A program made the translations under genes and the position numbers. A stretch of 64,000 bases of DNA from Zychaea mexicana (taxonomy: Eukaryota; Mucoromycota; Mucoromycetes; Mucorales; Lichtheimiaceae): assembly GCF_025766255.1 (NCBI RefSeq), contig NW_026516674.1, positions 310,001 to 374,000 of the forward strand, written 5' to 3'. Below the pieces are notes generated by a model that was not told the DNA's origin, did not search any database, and worked only from the letters and a program-made list of their open reading frames with translations. Below, in pieces: positions 1 to 14,451 of the stretch. Each line of letters begins with the position of its first letter. Position 1 is the stretch's first letter.

Positions 1-1412
1 CGTCTCGCGCACGACCTGATCACCTCTGAACAGCACGTAACGCATATGTTGGAGACGCACGAGTCCATGGAAGACGCTCAGAAGTCTCGAGACCAGCAGT
101 ACCAGGTCCAGGTCAAGGAGTGCGAGACCCTCGTGAGGGTACAGCGCGAAATGCTGGTTGAAATGGAGGGTCTCCTCAGCGAGCACGGATTCAACAGAAA
201 GGAAATAGACACAACACCACAACAAATACAGCATGACTTGACCACGCCGCCTCCATCGTCTCCTTCGACATCCTCCTCATCCTCGGTACCATCATCTTTA
301 GCTGACCGAGACCCAAAACAGGAACAACAACAAACAACAACAAGCTCTTCATCTTCTTCTTCTTCTTCTTCTTCCGAGGTTGAAGATGATGAGGAGGACT
401 CACAACAAGAAGAACATTCTCCTGCTCAGGAACAATGTGTCGAAAGATCCGAAAATGATCAAACACAGGAACCGGAGCCATCCGAAGACGAGCTGCAACA
501 ACAAGCTCATCAACAAGAACAAAAACATCATTCAAGGCAGCTGACCGAGTCCCCTGAGCCGTATCAAAAAGAACCAGAGCAACAACAGCAGGAGCAGCAG
601 CAAGAAGAAGAAGAAGAAAAAGAAGACGAGATCGATAAGCCCTGGAGTGAAATTGTCGAAGACACCGTATCCCAAATCCGCTGGAACGTGAGTCAGTGGG
701 TCGGTGGTGGTGTTGGCACCGGTCAAATCGTAAAGTGCGAAGTGGGTCCCGACGGATTGATGAGCACCATCATTGTTGCTGGTACTGGTGTCACAACTGA
801 GCCCCGGCTGCTTCCAAAGGTAATATTGTCTCATTGTTTTTTGATGTTTAAATGATATCCTTTTTGAGACTGACTCTATCTTTTTGTGTTGATGCAGCAT
901 CTCATGCAAAAGCAGCAGCAGCAGCAGCAGCAGCATCGTCCAGATATATCCGTGTACTACCACCAATACATCCTTTATATTGAACGGGAAGATCGGAAGC
1001 GCCACTTTACGCTGATGCCCAGTGCTCAATGGGTCCAAGATGATCAAGTAAAGTGCTGCCAGTTCTCCTATACTGACGATTCATCATCATCATCATCACC
1101 ATCAACCCATATCCAATGTAAGTCCGGGTTTGACTGGCTTGCACGGCGACACCACTGCCGAAGGTAAATACATATTATCTGAGAAATCATGTGGACGGGT
1201 ACTTATTAGAGCACACGCCATATCATCTATCCTGATTTTGTGTTTGCATTTAACTATCTAGGTGTGGTCACATTTTTTGCAATACACACAGCAGCAACCG
1301 CCTCCCACTCTTTGATGCACAGAACGCCAAGGCAGAATGGTCTCGCGTCTGTGATGGCTGTTTTTACGCCTTGGCTGGCTCGTCATTGTTCCATCCTTCT
1401 GAAGATCGATGA
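1..1412 (+). CDS. FYVE-type zinc finger protein, 5' truncated by window edge
   Basis: Exons read as <1-819, 898-1163 and 1262-1412, both introns GT-AG and in frame, giving 411 visible residues. The frame is open to base 1, so the true start lies outside. The visible N-terminal part is hydrophilic and probably coiled coil, followed by about 150 residues rich in Ser, Gln and Glu encoded by TCT, CAA/CAG and GAA repeats. A folded segment with WSEIVEDTVSQIRW follows. The C-terminus is a FYVE finger: WVQDD, a first Cys pair split by a serine loop, then RRHHCRRCGHIFC and, further on, VCDGCF. The R(R/K)HHCR signature binds phosphatidylinositol 3-phosphate in known FYVE proteins, so endosomal membrane binding is expected. 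The third zinc ligand region reads FCNTHS rather than the usual FCxxCS, so one ligand may be His. Intron 2 interrupts the finger itself. I cannot assign a named orthologue. Confidence 0.8.
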
Positions 1413-1562
1413 AGCACTCTATACATAGCAAACTATACCAGATTTCTCACCTTCCTTCCAACTATATACCATCTCTCCTCGCCCTCCTTTTTTTAGTTTC
1501 TCTTTTAATCTAGTTTATTTCTCTTTTTCTTTGTACACAATTATTTCTCTCTCTTTTTTATA

Positions 1563-5964
<4,402 letters not shown>

Positions 5965-6608
5965 GTTTTTATGGAAAATAGAAAGTTATAATTTGTTGTC
6001 ACTTTTTCTGCTCCTGCTGGCTGCTCGGCGGAGAAAAGGGCACCAACCGATCGATGCAGCGCCATTGTCAAACACGCACCTGTCAACACGATACGCTCTT
6101 GTATCTGAGTTTTCTCAATGGTCGCTTTCTTGTTACGATACATTTGATCTTGATCATAGAAGCCTAAATCCACGCTTCTCCAGAACTTTTAAGCAAAGAT
6201 TATGTTGTGGTAGCTTTGTATTGTGGATCAAACACACCTCCTACAAACCCTCGTGCTCCATATCGTTGTAGCTAATTGTGTGAGTTCTCACTGTATGTTC
6301 TTCGGTACAGAACTTATTTAGAGAAATGAGAAAAATATCGATTGTCGCGAAAGCTATGCGCGGGACACGCGTTAAGAGCGAAGCAGTTGCCTTTTTGCAT
6401 AGCCTTCAAGGAGATACGTACTATGATTCTTCTGATGAAACGTCCGGGTAGTCCTTTTGCACACTGGCAACTCAGGTCCCAGAGCAGTTCCTTTTTATTT
6501 TTGCTTTGAGGGTAGATTTTTCCTTCGTCAGGAGTTCTTTAGCAGGAATAGCTTGATTTTTGCAAAGGTGTTGTTGACTTTGAATATTACCCCAAACGTA
6601 CAAGCGAA
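5965..6608. promoter_or_regulatory. Divergent intergenic region between VAS1 and D-serine dehydratase
   Basis: 644 bp separate two divergent start codons, so both promoters should lie here. Short reading frames on both strands show no family resemblance. No TATA box or operator could be picked out with confidence. Confidence 0.45.
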
Positions 6609-8317
6609 ATGCATACTCGAGCGTTTTCCCCAATGACAATTTCTACGACGACACCACTTTTGCCGTTTTACTCGGCTGTTGCTGAGCAACAAGAACAATT
6701 ACGACAAGCAATGGTCGGCAAACGTATAAGTGAATTACGTACACCTACTTTAGTTATCGATCGTACAGTGTTCAAACGTAACTGTGAACGGCTGGGCAAC
6801 ATTAAGGCACAGCACAATGTCAAGGTGCGCGTGCACGTAAAGTCCCACAAGGTATATACACACAGAACTGTTTTTTGTCCGAGGAGGAAAAGAAGAATAC
6901 GGGAAAAGAGAAAAGGGGCTTAAAGCGAAATGTTTCTATAATGATAGGCAGTTGAAGGGGCTGCACTTCAGCTTGAGGGAGCCAAAACGGAAGCTATTGT
7001 CGTTTCCACAATGGCTGAGGCGCATCGAATGGTTTCGAGCAAGCTAGTGTCCGAAGGAAAACTCAAACAGGTATGATTAATTATGATTGGGTGATCGGCA
7101 GCAAGACAACAACAACAACAAGAAGCCTGCATGAATTTGTTTACAAAAGATATTATGTGCCAAGTCCAGGTCCTCTTGGGCTTCCCCATTACACCAGACA
7201 AGTTTGCTGAGGCGTTTGCACTGGCAGAACAAGTCGAGGCGTTTCAGATCTTCATTGGTACGACAGCACCTCCTATTTTAACTCATCTATAGATCAATTT
7301 ATAGATAACCCGTTGTTACTTTTTACTTTGAAGAAGCTTACTGATAAGTCATAATAACGACTGCTTTAGATCGACTTGAAACGCTGGACGCCATCGAGGA
7401 GTACTGTTCCCAAGCCGCTCCTGCGCACAACCAGAAGAAAATTGGCGTTTTCATCAAGATAGACTGCGGATATGGGTAAAAGATGATCTGTCTTTCACAC
7501 GCTGCTGCATATCACCCACATATCATATACGTCGTGTAATATGTAATATTTACGACATATAGTAACGCAAATTGTGTATATAATTAGACGTGCGGGCGTA
7601 CCATTGGATAGTGCCTTTGAGAAGGAGGCAATTCTTAACTTGGCGAAGCGGCTGGCCACATCCAGTTGCGCAACATTGCACGGCCTCTATGCACATGCAG
7701 GCCACTCGTACAAAGCGCGCTCGGCAGAAGAAGCCCTGACCTACCTCGAGCAAGAATGCAACAGTGCACGCCAGTTTCAGGCGCTATTTCTAGAGGAGGC
7801 AGGGATCGACATTCCATATCTGTCTATCGGTGCAACACCCACCGTGCAAGCGATTGTTCATCACGACAGTAGTGAACGCGTGAGCAAGGCGCTCCAAGGG
7901 ATCAGCGAGGTGCACGCCGGTGCTTACTCGTTACTGGATCGACAACAGATGGCCACTGGCTTGTGCACCGAGCAAGATGTGGCCATCTCCGTGGCGTGTC
8001 GAGTCGCTAGCCGATATCCTGATAGAAACACGACACTTATTGACGGTGGCGCCCTCGCATTTTCCAAGGATACCGCCCCACAAGGTGGATTTGGCGTGAC
8101 AACGACAGGTGTCGTGCTGCAGTCGGTTTCGCAAGAGCATGGCATACTTGCATCATCATCATCATCATCACCTGCCGCCCAGCAGCACGTGGGTGATATT
8201 GTTCGTGTTCTCCCGAACCATTGCTGCTTGGCAGCTGCATGTCATTTGTATTATCTGATTGTCGAGAATGGGAACGATCAAGTAGTAGATGTATGGTTTC
8301 CTGTGCGCGGCTGGTAA
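6609..8317 (+). CDS. DSD1: D-serine dehydratase, PLP and zinc dependent
   Basis: Exons 6609-6851, 6948-7070, 7170-7257, 7370-7475 and 7588-8317 join in frame to 429 residues, about the length of yeast Dsd1. The family converts D-serine to pyruvate and ammonia and has the alanine-racemase-type fold. ELRTPTLVIDR opens the barrel. RVHVKSHK (about residues 74-81) matches the RPHVKTHK motif, with Lys78 the expected PLP lysine. CGYGRAGVP spans the last intron. YAHAGHSY and GALAFSKD are also family-like. The C-terminal LPNHCC gives the H-x-C zinc pair (His398, Cys400) that separates eukaryotic D-serine dehydratases from related racemases. A Ser-rich loop (TCA repeat, about 8152-8170) sits before the metal site. 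The start of exon 3 is the least certain junction: splicing at 7169 gives LKQVLLGFP, slightly short for the family. D-threonine aldolase-like activity is the main alternative. Confidence 0.87.
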
Positions 8318-8579
8318 CATAAAAAAAAAAGACGAATAGCACGCTATATACACAGGTTTTTGGGTTGTTTTTATTAGGAAAAAAGTGGACAAAAAAAATA
8401 AAAGCTGTAAAGAGTAGTAAGAGAGGAAGAGCAACAGAAAGAAAGGAAACTGAGTACGGCAAATGGGAGGATGAAGGTGGGTTGTTTTAATGTTTTTTTT
8501 TAAAAGAGTCGCTAGGAAAAAGAGCGTAAAAATGAAAAGAATTGGAGAGTTAACGAGAGGGGAGGAGGAGAAAGGGGTT

Positions 8580-10636
8580 TTACAAAAAGAAATGGGTGTA
8601 TTGACGACTGTCGACATGGACCTCCATGTCTGTCAGTTTGAACTCGTTGAGCTCCTGCTTGATCTTCATGGCTAGCAAAGGAGTCAGCTTTTGACAAGTG
8701 GCATTCGAATCGCAACGACGATCGTATTCGGCTGCAGGGAACGTCTCGTGCACTTGGATGGTTGGGCAAAACTGCAGTCTGCGGGGCCGATCTGGGGTGG
8801 ACGAAGAGATGTTGGTCATTGTGTTCAGTGAGCTGGTTGACGACGATGCGGCTGTGGGTCTCAGACGTGGTGAGCCGTGTAGAGGTAGGCCATAGTGCAA
8901 GCCGACGGATGGTGGCGGGACCATCATGTCAGATCCGTCGTCAGACGGTGGTAGTCGGCTTGAAGACGTAGAGGACGATGAGGGCGTGGGCGAAGGCAAG
9001 GCATCACTGCTGTGGCCCATGAACCGTGGCTGATGTGGACGGGTGGTAGATGATCGTGCAGAGCTGGGAGAATCAGGAGCGGCTGACGATGGGGTTCGTC
9101 CTGGATGGATGGATAAATGAAAGGTGTGTGTGTGTGGTGAGTATAGTGTAGTTGTTTTTTTTTTAATAAAAGTGTTAAAGAAGGAGAGATAGCGTTCATT
9201 TAAGTCGTTATTAGAGAGCTACCACAAGAAGAGTAATTACTCACCTCTAGTGTTCCTTTTTGCGGCCTCCTCAGTAGTAGTGTCAACACGTAGTACTGGC
9301 CGTGATGATTTGCTGTTGTTATCGTTTCTTTGGTTTTTAGCCATCTTGCGAAGGTCGCCCGAGCTCGAGGAGGACATGCGAGCAGCAGCCGGGTTTGGCG
9401 GTGATGAATCTGCTGCGTGCTTCTGGAACAGTCCAGAAAGCGACGCAAATGAGCGACGTCGAGAAGGAGTCGAGGGCGACGGTGACGGCGACGGTGCTAC
9501 GTCTGACTCTTGCACAGTAGCCAGCGATGTGTTGGACCCGTTGTTAGCAGACAGCATGCCAAGGTTGTCCTTGGACCGCAGATGGCTCATGCTGAATACT
9601 TTGCGCAGCCGTTTGGATAATGAAAGTTTGGTGTTTATCGACATTTCTGACCGGATCGAAAACGTGCCCGACGATACCGAGGTTACCGAGGATCGTCGGC
9701 CCGAATCTTCTAGGGATGGTGCTGGTGAGGGAACCGAGGAGGCGGTTGACGATAGAGAAGGAGGACGCTCTTGTGGTGAATAGGTCGGCTGGTGCTGTTG
9801 CTTCTTGTACTTTTCTCTACGTCCTTGAGCATAGTGTTGTTGCTGCTGCTGCTTGAGCAGCATGGACGATCGGTTGTAGTTGTTAGCGGAGGGGATGGGT
9901 GTCGAGGATGATTTCTGGATCTGAACGGGCGCATGGCTTGCGCTGGTATTGCTCGGCGTACGTGGCCGCGAGGAAGGTCTGTGAGGGTGGTTATTGGTGC
10001 TGCTACGCTGATGCTTATTCTCATAATGCGGTTGCGGTTGCTGTTGCTGTTGCTGCGGGTAGTAGTAGTATGGGTTGCTATTGGCTGTTGGTTGCGGGTG
10101 ACCTTGAGTAGTCCAATCACCAGGCGGGGTTGCTGTCATAGTAACCATCGACTGAGGATACGCCCACGCGTCTTTTTGACTCTGTGAAATGTACGGATCG
10201 ACCATTTAGTTGTCTTTGATCCAAAGAGGAAGAGAGAGATAGAGAGAGAGAGAGAGAGGGAGGGAGAGAGAGCAGAAGAAGAAGAGAACAACAACGAATA
10301 ACCCAAGGAAGAAGAAAGGAGCAAGATTTTAAAAATAACCTCGGTTGCCTAATTTGGTAACCAACCTGGCTTCCTCTTGGTTGCTTCTGGAAAGAGCAAG
10401 ATAAAAGAGAGTGAACTTGCCTGTTGTTCAAGTCGAAGCTTGTTTGAGAGATAGTTGGCCAAGGCAGCATCGTCGTGCTTGGAGCTGCTGCCGTTGCCGC
10501 TGCTATTGCTGTTGCTATGGTGGAAGTCCTTGGACTTTTGTCCTGGTTGTTGTTGCTGCTGCTGCTGTTGCTGTGGGGATGGGGTGGTCGTAGTCGCGCG
10601 TAGAGCGACGGGGTTTTGTTGTATCATCGCTGCCAT
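8580..10636 (-). CDS. Bni4/Afr1-type fungal protein with C-terminal PP1-docking-like motif
   Basis: Three exons (10636-10421, 10181-9245, 9100-8580) give 557 residues. Most of the protein is low complexity: Gln runs near the N-terminus, then Ser-, Pro- and Asn-rich stretches with basic patches. Only the last 65 or so residues look conserved: RRLQFCPTIQVHETF, then EYDRR, ATCQKLTPLLAMKIKQELN and a final SRQYTHFF. From memory this resembles the C-terminal block of fungal Bni4/Afr1-type proteins, where an RVxF-like motif docks protein phosphatase 1 (here RLQF). A role in targeting a phosphatase to septum or cell-wall sites is therefore inferred. The first intron is GC-AG (CAG/GCAAGT donor, tttcacag acceptor), and joining there keeps the frame (EQQ-SQKDAW). 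The second is GT-AG. Confidence 0.68.
10225..10275. repeat. (GA)n low-complexity tract inside intron 1 of the Bni4-like gene
   Basis: An imperfect GA/GGA run of about 50 bp. On the coding (minus) strand it reads as a CT-rich tract upstream of the acceptor at 10182 and may strengthen it as a polypyrimidine tract. Confidence 0.75.
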
Positions 10637-11396
10637 GGTGATTTATTTTGTTTGTGGGTGTGTGTTTTTATATGAAGGTGGAGAGAATAAAGATGGTATA
10701 GGGAGCGTGTATATCAAGAAGGGTTATGAAGAATGAGGACGGTTTGACGGTGGTTCTAGTGCCAGGGGAGGAAAAGATTGTACAGAGGGCGATAGTATAG
10801 TGAGTAGTAGAAGTAGTAGTTGGTGTAGTTATAGTTTAAGCTGTAGTTTTATAAGTGAAAGACTGTATGTACAAAATAACAATGAGCAGCCGTGTTGATA
10901 GTGTCGGTGTGAATGTGTGTGAGTGTGAGTGTGTGTGCGTGTGTGCGGGGAGAGAGCGAAAGAAGAAGATAATTAGTGCATCAATTAGAGTAGAAGGCTA
11001 CTCTTTGGTTGACGATGATGATGACGATGATGACGATGAAGAAGGGGAGAAGGCTATAGACAAAAAGGATGGGTGAAAGAGAGGAAGAGAGAAGAGGAAA
11101 AGAGGCAAAGGGAAAAAGTCAAAGGAAGGAAAGGCGGCATCGAGGAAAAAAAAAAAAAAAAGTCATTTGCGTGGTGCACCACAAAATTTCGCATGTACTG
11201 TGCCGTGCTCCGCTTCAATAATATTATCGGGTCAAGTGCGCTTGTGGGACAATAAACTGAGTGTACGTACTACCCTGTGTATATACGATGATCCCCTTCT
11301 CTCATAACACTCGTACACCATTCCTCTACCCTCCCACCCCCCCCCCACCGAAAACGAACAAACTCCTTTCTTTCCTGTCAAAGTGGCTTTCTTTAT
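10637..11396. other. Gene-free gap: upstream region of Bni4-like gene and 3' side of GPN3
   Basis: 760 bp of low-complexity sequence: TG/GAGTG repeats near 10905-10945, a GATGAC repeat near 11010-11040, an AG-rich block, an A15-type run near 11146-11160 and a C-run near 11335-11348. Probably promoter and 5' UTR of the Bni4-like gene. No convincing reading frame. Confidence 0.5.
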
Positions 11397-13125
11397 TTAT
11401 GATTCGTATTCAACCCTATCATCCGGCTCCTAAAAGAAACAATAGAGAGGTTAGCCTCATGACTAATCTACTTGCTAAGTGAAACAAAAGACATGCCTTT
11501 GGCTCCAGGTCTTCGCCATACTGCATCGCGTTGTCTATGGTCGACAGCACATACTCGACGGAATCTTCATCAGTGATGTTCAGAGGTATAAAGCTAACCA
11601 TACTATAATCGTCAATCTGCGATATGAATAATTAATAAACTGTTAATATAGTCCAAGCACAACGGGCGTTACGCCGTTTGCACACACCCCCCCCCCCTTC
11701 TTCCTCATCCATGTTGTGTGCACTTGCCAGTTGTACAATGGCCTGATTTAACGCCTGGAATTTGAAACTCCTCGAATTCGCGTTGTTGGATGCTTGGTCC
11801 TGCTCAATAGCGCCTGCTTCTTCCGCGATAAGCAGCGGATCAGGATCGAGATAGCGCTCCAGCTCACGGTTCGTCAACGCGTTGTCCATGCGTCTTCTTC
11901 TCCGGCGTCGTCGCTTCTTCTTGTCATCGTCGCTTCCATCCGCACCGTCCTCGTCGTCACTGTCCTTCTTGGCGTTCCCATAGTCTCCTTCTACCAAGTC
12001 CATCTTGGTCATCACATTCACGTGCGAGATCTCCATATTCACCATAGCACTCATGGCGCTAAGCACGCCAGAGAAATACTTGGCCTTGTCTTCGATAAAC
12101 TGCGATTCAAGGCAGTATACCCCACAGATGTTCATGTTCCACTGTCTCAACGCTTCACATACGCGACGCATGATTGGGAAATGTGTGTACAGCTCAATCT
12201 GACCGGGACAGTCAATAATCAGGTAGTCGTCATCATAGCTGCCGATCTCTTCCTCCAGCCAATCAATATTGTTCAATAAAAACCTACGATAATGCACGTG
12301 GTTTTTGTTTTTTCATGTTAGCTTATCAGGGTAAGCATGTATAACTTGTCAATTGAACTATTCCCAGGATTAATAAATTTTGACCCTTACTCCAAGCAGT
12401 AGATCAACCCGCCATTCGGTCCATAATCCAGTTCCTCCATGACATCTTCCAGAGTGATCAACTCCCGAATATCTGTTTGCATAAAACGCGCGTTTTTTTT
12501 ATATTCGGTTAGTTTCAAGGTTTCCCTTACAAAGAAAATAATCCTTTGATGAATTACCTATCGTTGGTTCGTATTCAAAGTGCTCTGCTGCGGGATCCAA
12601 GTTGACAAGATGTGCCCTCCGTCCAGTGGTTTGGATGTGCGTCATCATTGTTGCGCAAAAAGTAGACTAATTGTGTTGGCAGTAACATTAGTATATCTAA
12701 TTTTTTCACTGCTCCCACATAATATCCCCTCCCCAAACCCATAAATGTAGATCTCCCTTTCTCAATTCGCAAGATCCACGCTTTTTCTCCTTAGTATGGC
12801 CGCATAGACCAGTTCTCTCTCCTTCTTCTATGAGCGATCGTCCATACAGCAAAAAAAAATACAAAAGTATCCCTCCTCGCGATCGATCTTTCCTTGCGTC
12901 ATTTGTAATATAACGCGAATGATAAAAAATATAATTTACCTTGCCGCTCCCGGCAGGGCCCATTACCAGCTGACAGTGGCGACCCCTAAAACGAGTATGG
13001 CAGTTTATAATAAATCAGCCAAGATCACAGCCAATGCCTATAGATCGATCGATTCTTACATGTTTCTCTAACTATAAAAAAAAGAGTCTCAAGACTGACA
13101 ACGAATTTTACCCAGTAGCGGGCAT
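11397..13125 (-). CDS. GPN3: GPN-loop GTPase 3
   Basis: Exons 13125-13112, 12985-12940, 12666-12558, 12472-12391, 12283-11686, 11616-11497 and 11429-11397 join to 333 residues. GPN GTPases assemble and import RNA polymerase [13 protein letters not shown] (residues 10-20) is the P-loop. [20 protein letters not shown], then the GPN loop in [11 protein letters not shown], then [11 protein letters not shown] (G3) and NVMTKMDL (G4) follow. DPAAEHF and the C-terminal YGEDLEPK point to GPN3 rather than GPN1 or GPN2. Odd points: residues about 184-217 are an acidic stretch followed by KKK and eight arginines, much longer than the short lysine-rich linker I know in this position. The exon with this insert ends in a Gly run coded by an 11-base G tract. 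The last intron is GC-AG (AAG/GCATGT). The first exon codes only four full residues. Confidence 0.92.
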
Positions 13126-13374
13126 ACATTTTAGCTTTTGCATACACAGAGTTCAACGAGTTGCACGTCACATAAAACTACGCTCCCATCATTAAGCTAT
13201 AGCAATCTGTGATCGGCTGTTTAAGAGCAAAGTTCGTTAAATGAAAATGTAAATCATGTGCTCCCTGCAATTATTTGATAGATGAAGCCCTTTTTTCTGC
13301 TTTTTTTTAATACCCCATTCTCTGGGCAGCATAGTATATTCGTATGTATATGCACGCGAGCGAGTGAATTAGCG

Positions 13375-13408
13375 GGAGAGAGAGAGAGATACAGACAGAC
13401 AGACAGAA
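13375..13408 (+). repeat. (AG)n/(ACAG)n microsatellite
   Basis: An AG run passing into four ACAG units, upstream of GPN3. Simple repeat. Confidence 0.75.
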
Positions 13409-14100
13409 AAATGTGAGAGAGGGAACATGTTCAACATGATCTTTCTTCTCCGCATGCACGATGAAAACTCTTTAGGCTCCTTGTGTAATCCTCACACTGT
13501 TGCAGCCGTAATGCGTGTGCTTATTACATTTCGGATAATGACACCAAGCATTATTTATATTACTTAATTAATTTGCATCTCCACCAACGGAGGTTGTGTA
13601 ACGCAAATTACAGAGATAGAAGAAGTAGAAGAAAGAAGCTTTTTTTTTATATCAAGATTGTTTTTGCTGATTTTAGATGAATGCATAGGTACTTGTAGGG
13701 CTTATTTATAGGACGGTTGCCTTTCGCTGCTATTTTTTCGTTTGGGCTACTTTTTTGGAGGAATGCGATTATACACTGTGGCATGAGAACGGAAACAAAC
13801 GTGTTATTGCAAATACTTTGGGGTGTTGGAGTCGTATAGCAGACCGTGATAAGTCAAAGAAGGGTAGTAATATACAGATGAAAACTTTTCACGATGCCGG
13901 AATGGACCAGAATCGCTACAATAGCTTGTCTCTGACACCGACGCGGTTATTACACATGTCTGTCATAAGTGTCTAAGCTCAAGACAGAATCAGTGATTTT
14001 CAGTATCGATACTACGTACAGGGTCATTGACCGTGTGAGATCAAGCTCGAACTTTTTAAAAATCCATTGAAGCTCAATTGCTGTGAAGGGCACATGGTAT

Positions 14101-14451
14101 TCATAAAGTAGCATCTATTGTCGCATATTTTGTGGTACTTTTACTTGTTGTTGCTGGCACGGAAGGACTGTCAGTGGGACTGTATGCAGTAATGACATCA
14201 GTAGCGCAGTATGCATAATCATATTTGATGCAGCGAGAAGACGTTTTACATTTTAAACTGCACAAGTTGTTCTTGTTGGTGATACAGCATTCTGCTATGC
14301 ATGTAGTAAAAAAGTGGCCATCGAGACCTAGAACACAGTTAAGAAGCACATCTTGATTGGCTCGGACATGTAGAATATAAGGAATGGTAAAGAATAGAAT
14401 CACATCATTCACTTGTATAGTGATGTTTGAACAGACATTGTGTACATCCAC
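14101..14451 (-). other. Possible small Cys-rich ORF, doubtful
   Basis: An open frame of about 116 codons without an ATG at its 5' end. It has a hydrophobic stretch (NDVILFFTIPYILHV), at least nine cysteines in the middle (CIAECC, LCSLKC, YAYC) and a Ser/Thr/Pro-rich tail. A second minus-strand frame at 14409-14609, with an ATG and further cysteines, overlaps its start in another frame. This could be a two-exon secreted Cys-rich protein, a frameshifted remnant or chance. No intron joining the two frames cleanly was found. Confidence 0.22.

Noticed and set aside
8037..8617. Overlapping minus-strand open frames opposite the D-serine dehydratase 3' end
   Set aside because: Composition is the mirror of the coding strand plus an A/G-rich 3' UTR. 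Hydrophobic runs come from complementing purine-rich DNA.
9250..9783. 177-codon plus-strand frame opposite the Bni4-like gene
   Set aside because: Antisense shadow of the Ser/Arg-rich minus-strand exon, whose frame continues through two spliced junctions.
13755..13976. 74-codon frame with a protein-like composition
   Set aside because: Begins with TTG, has no splice partners and matches nothing known. Kept only as a note in the gap entry.
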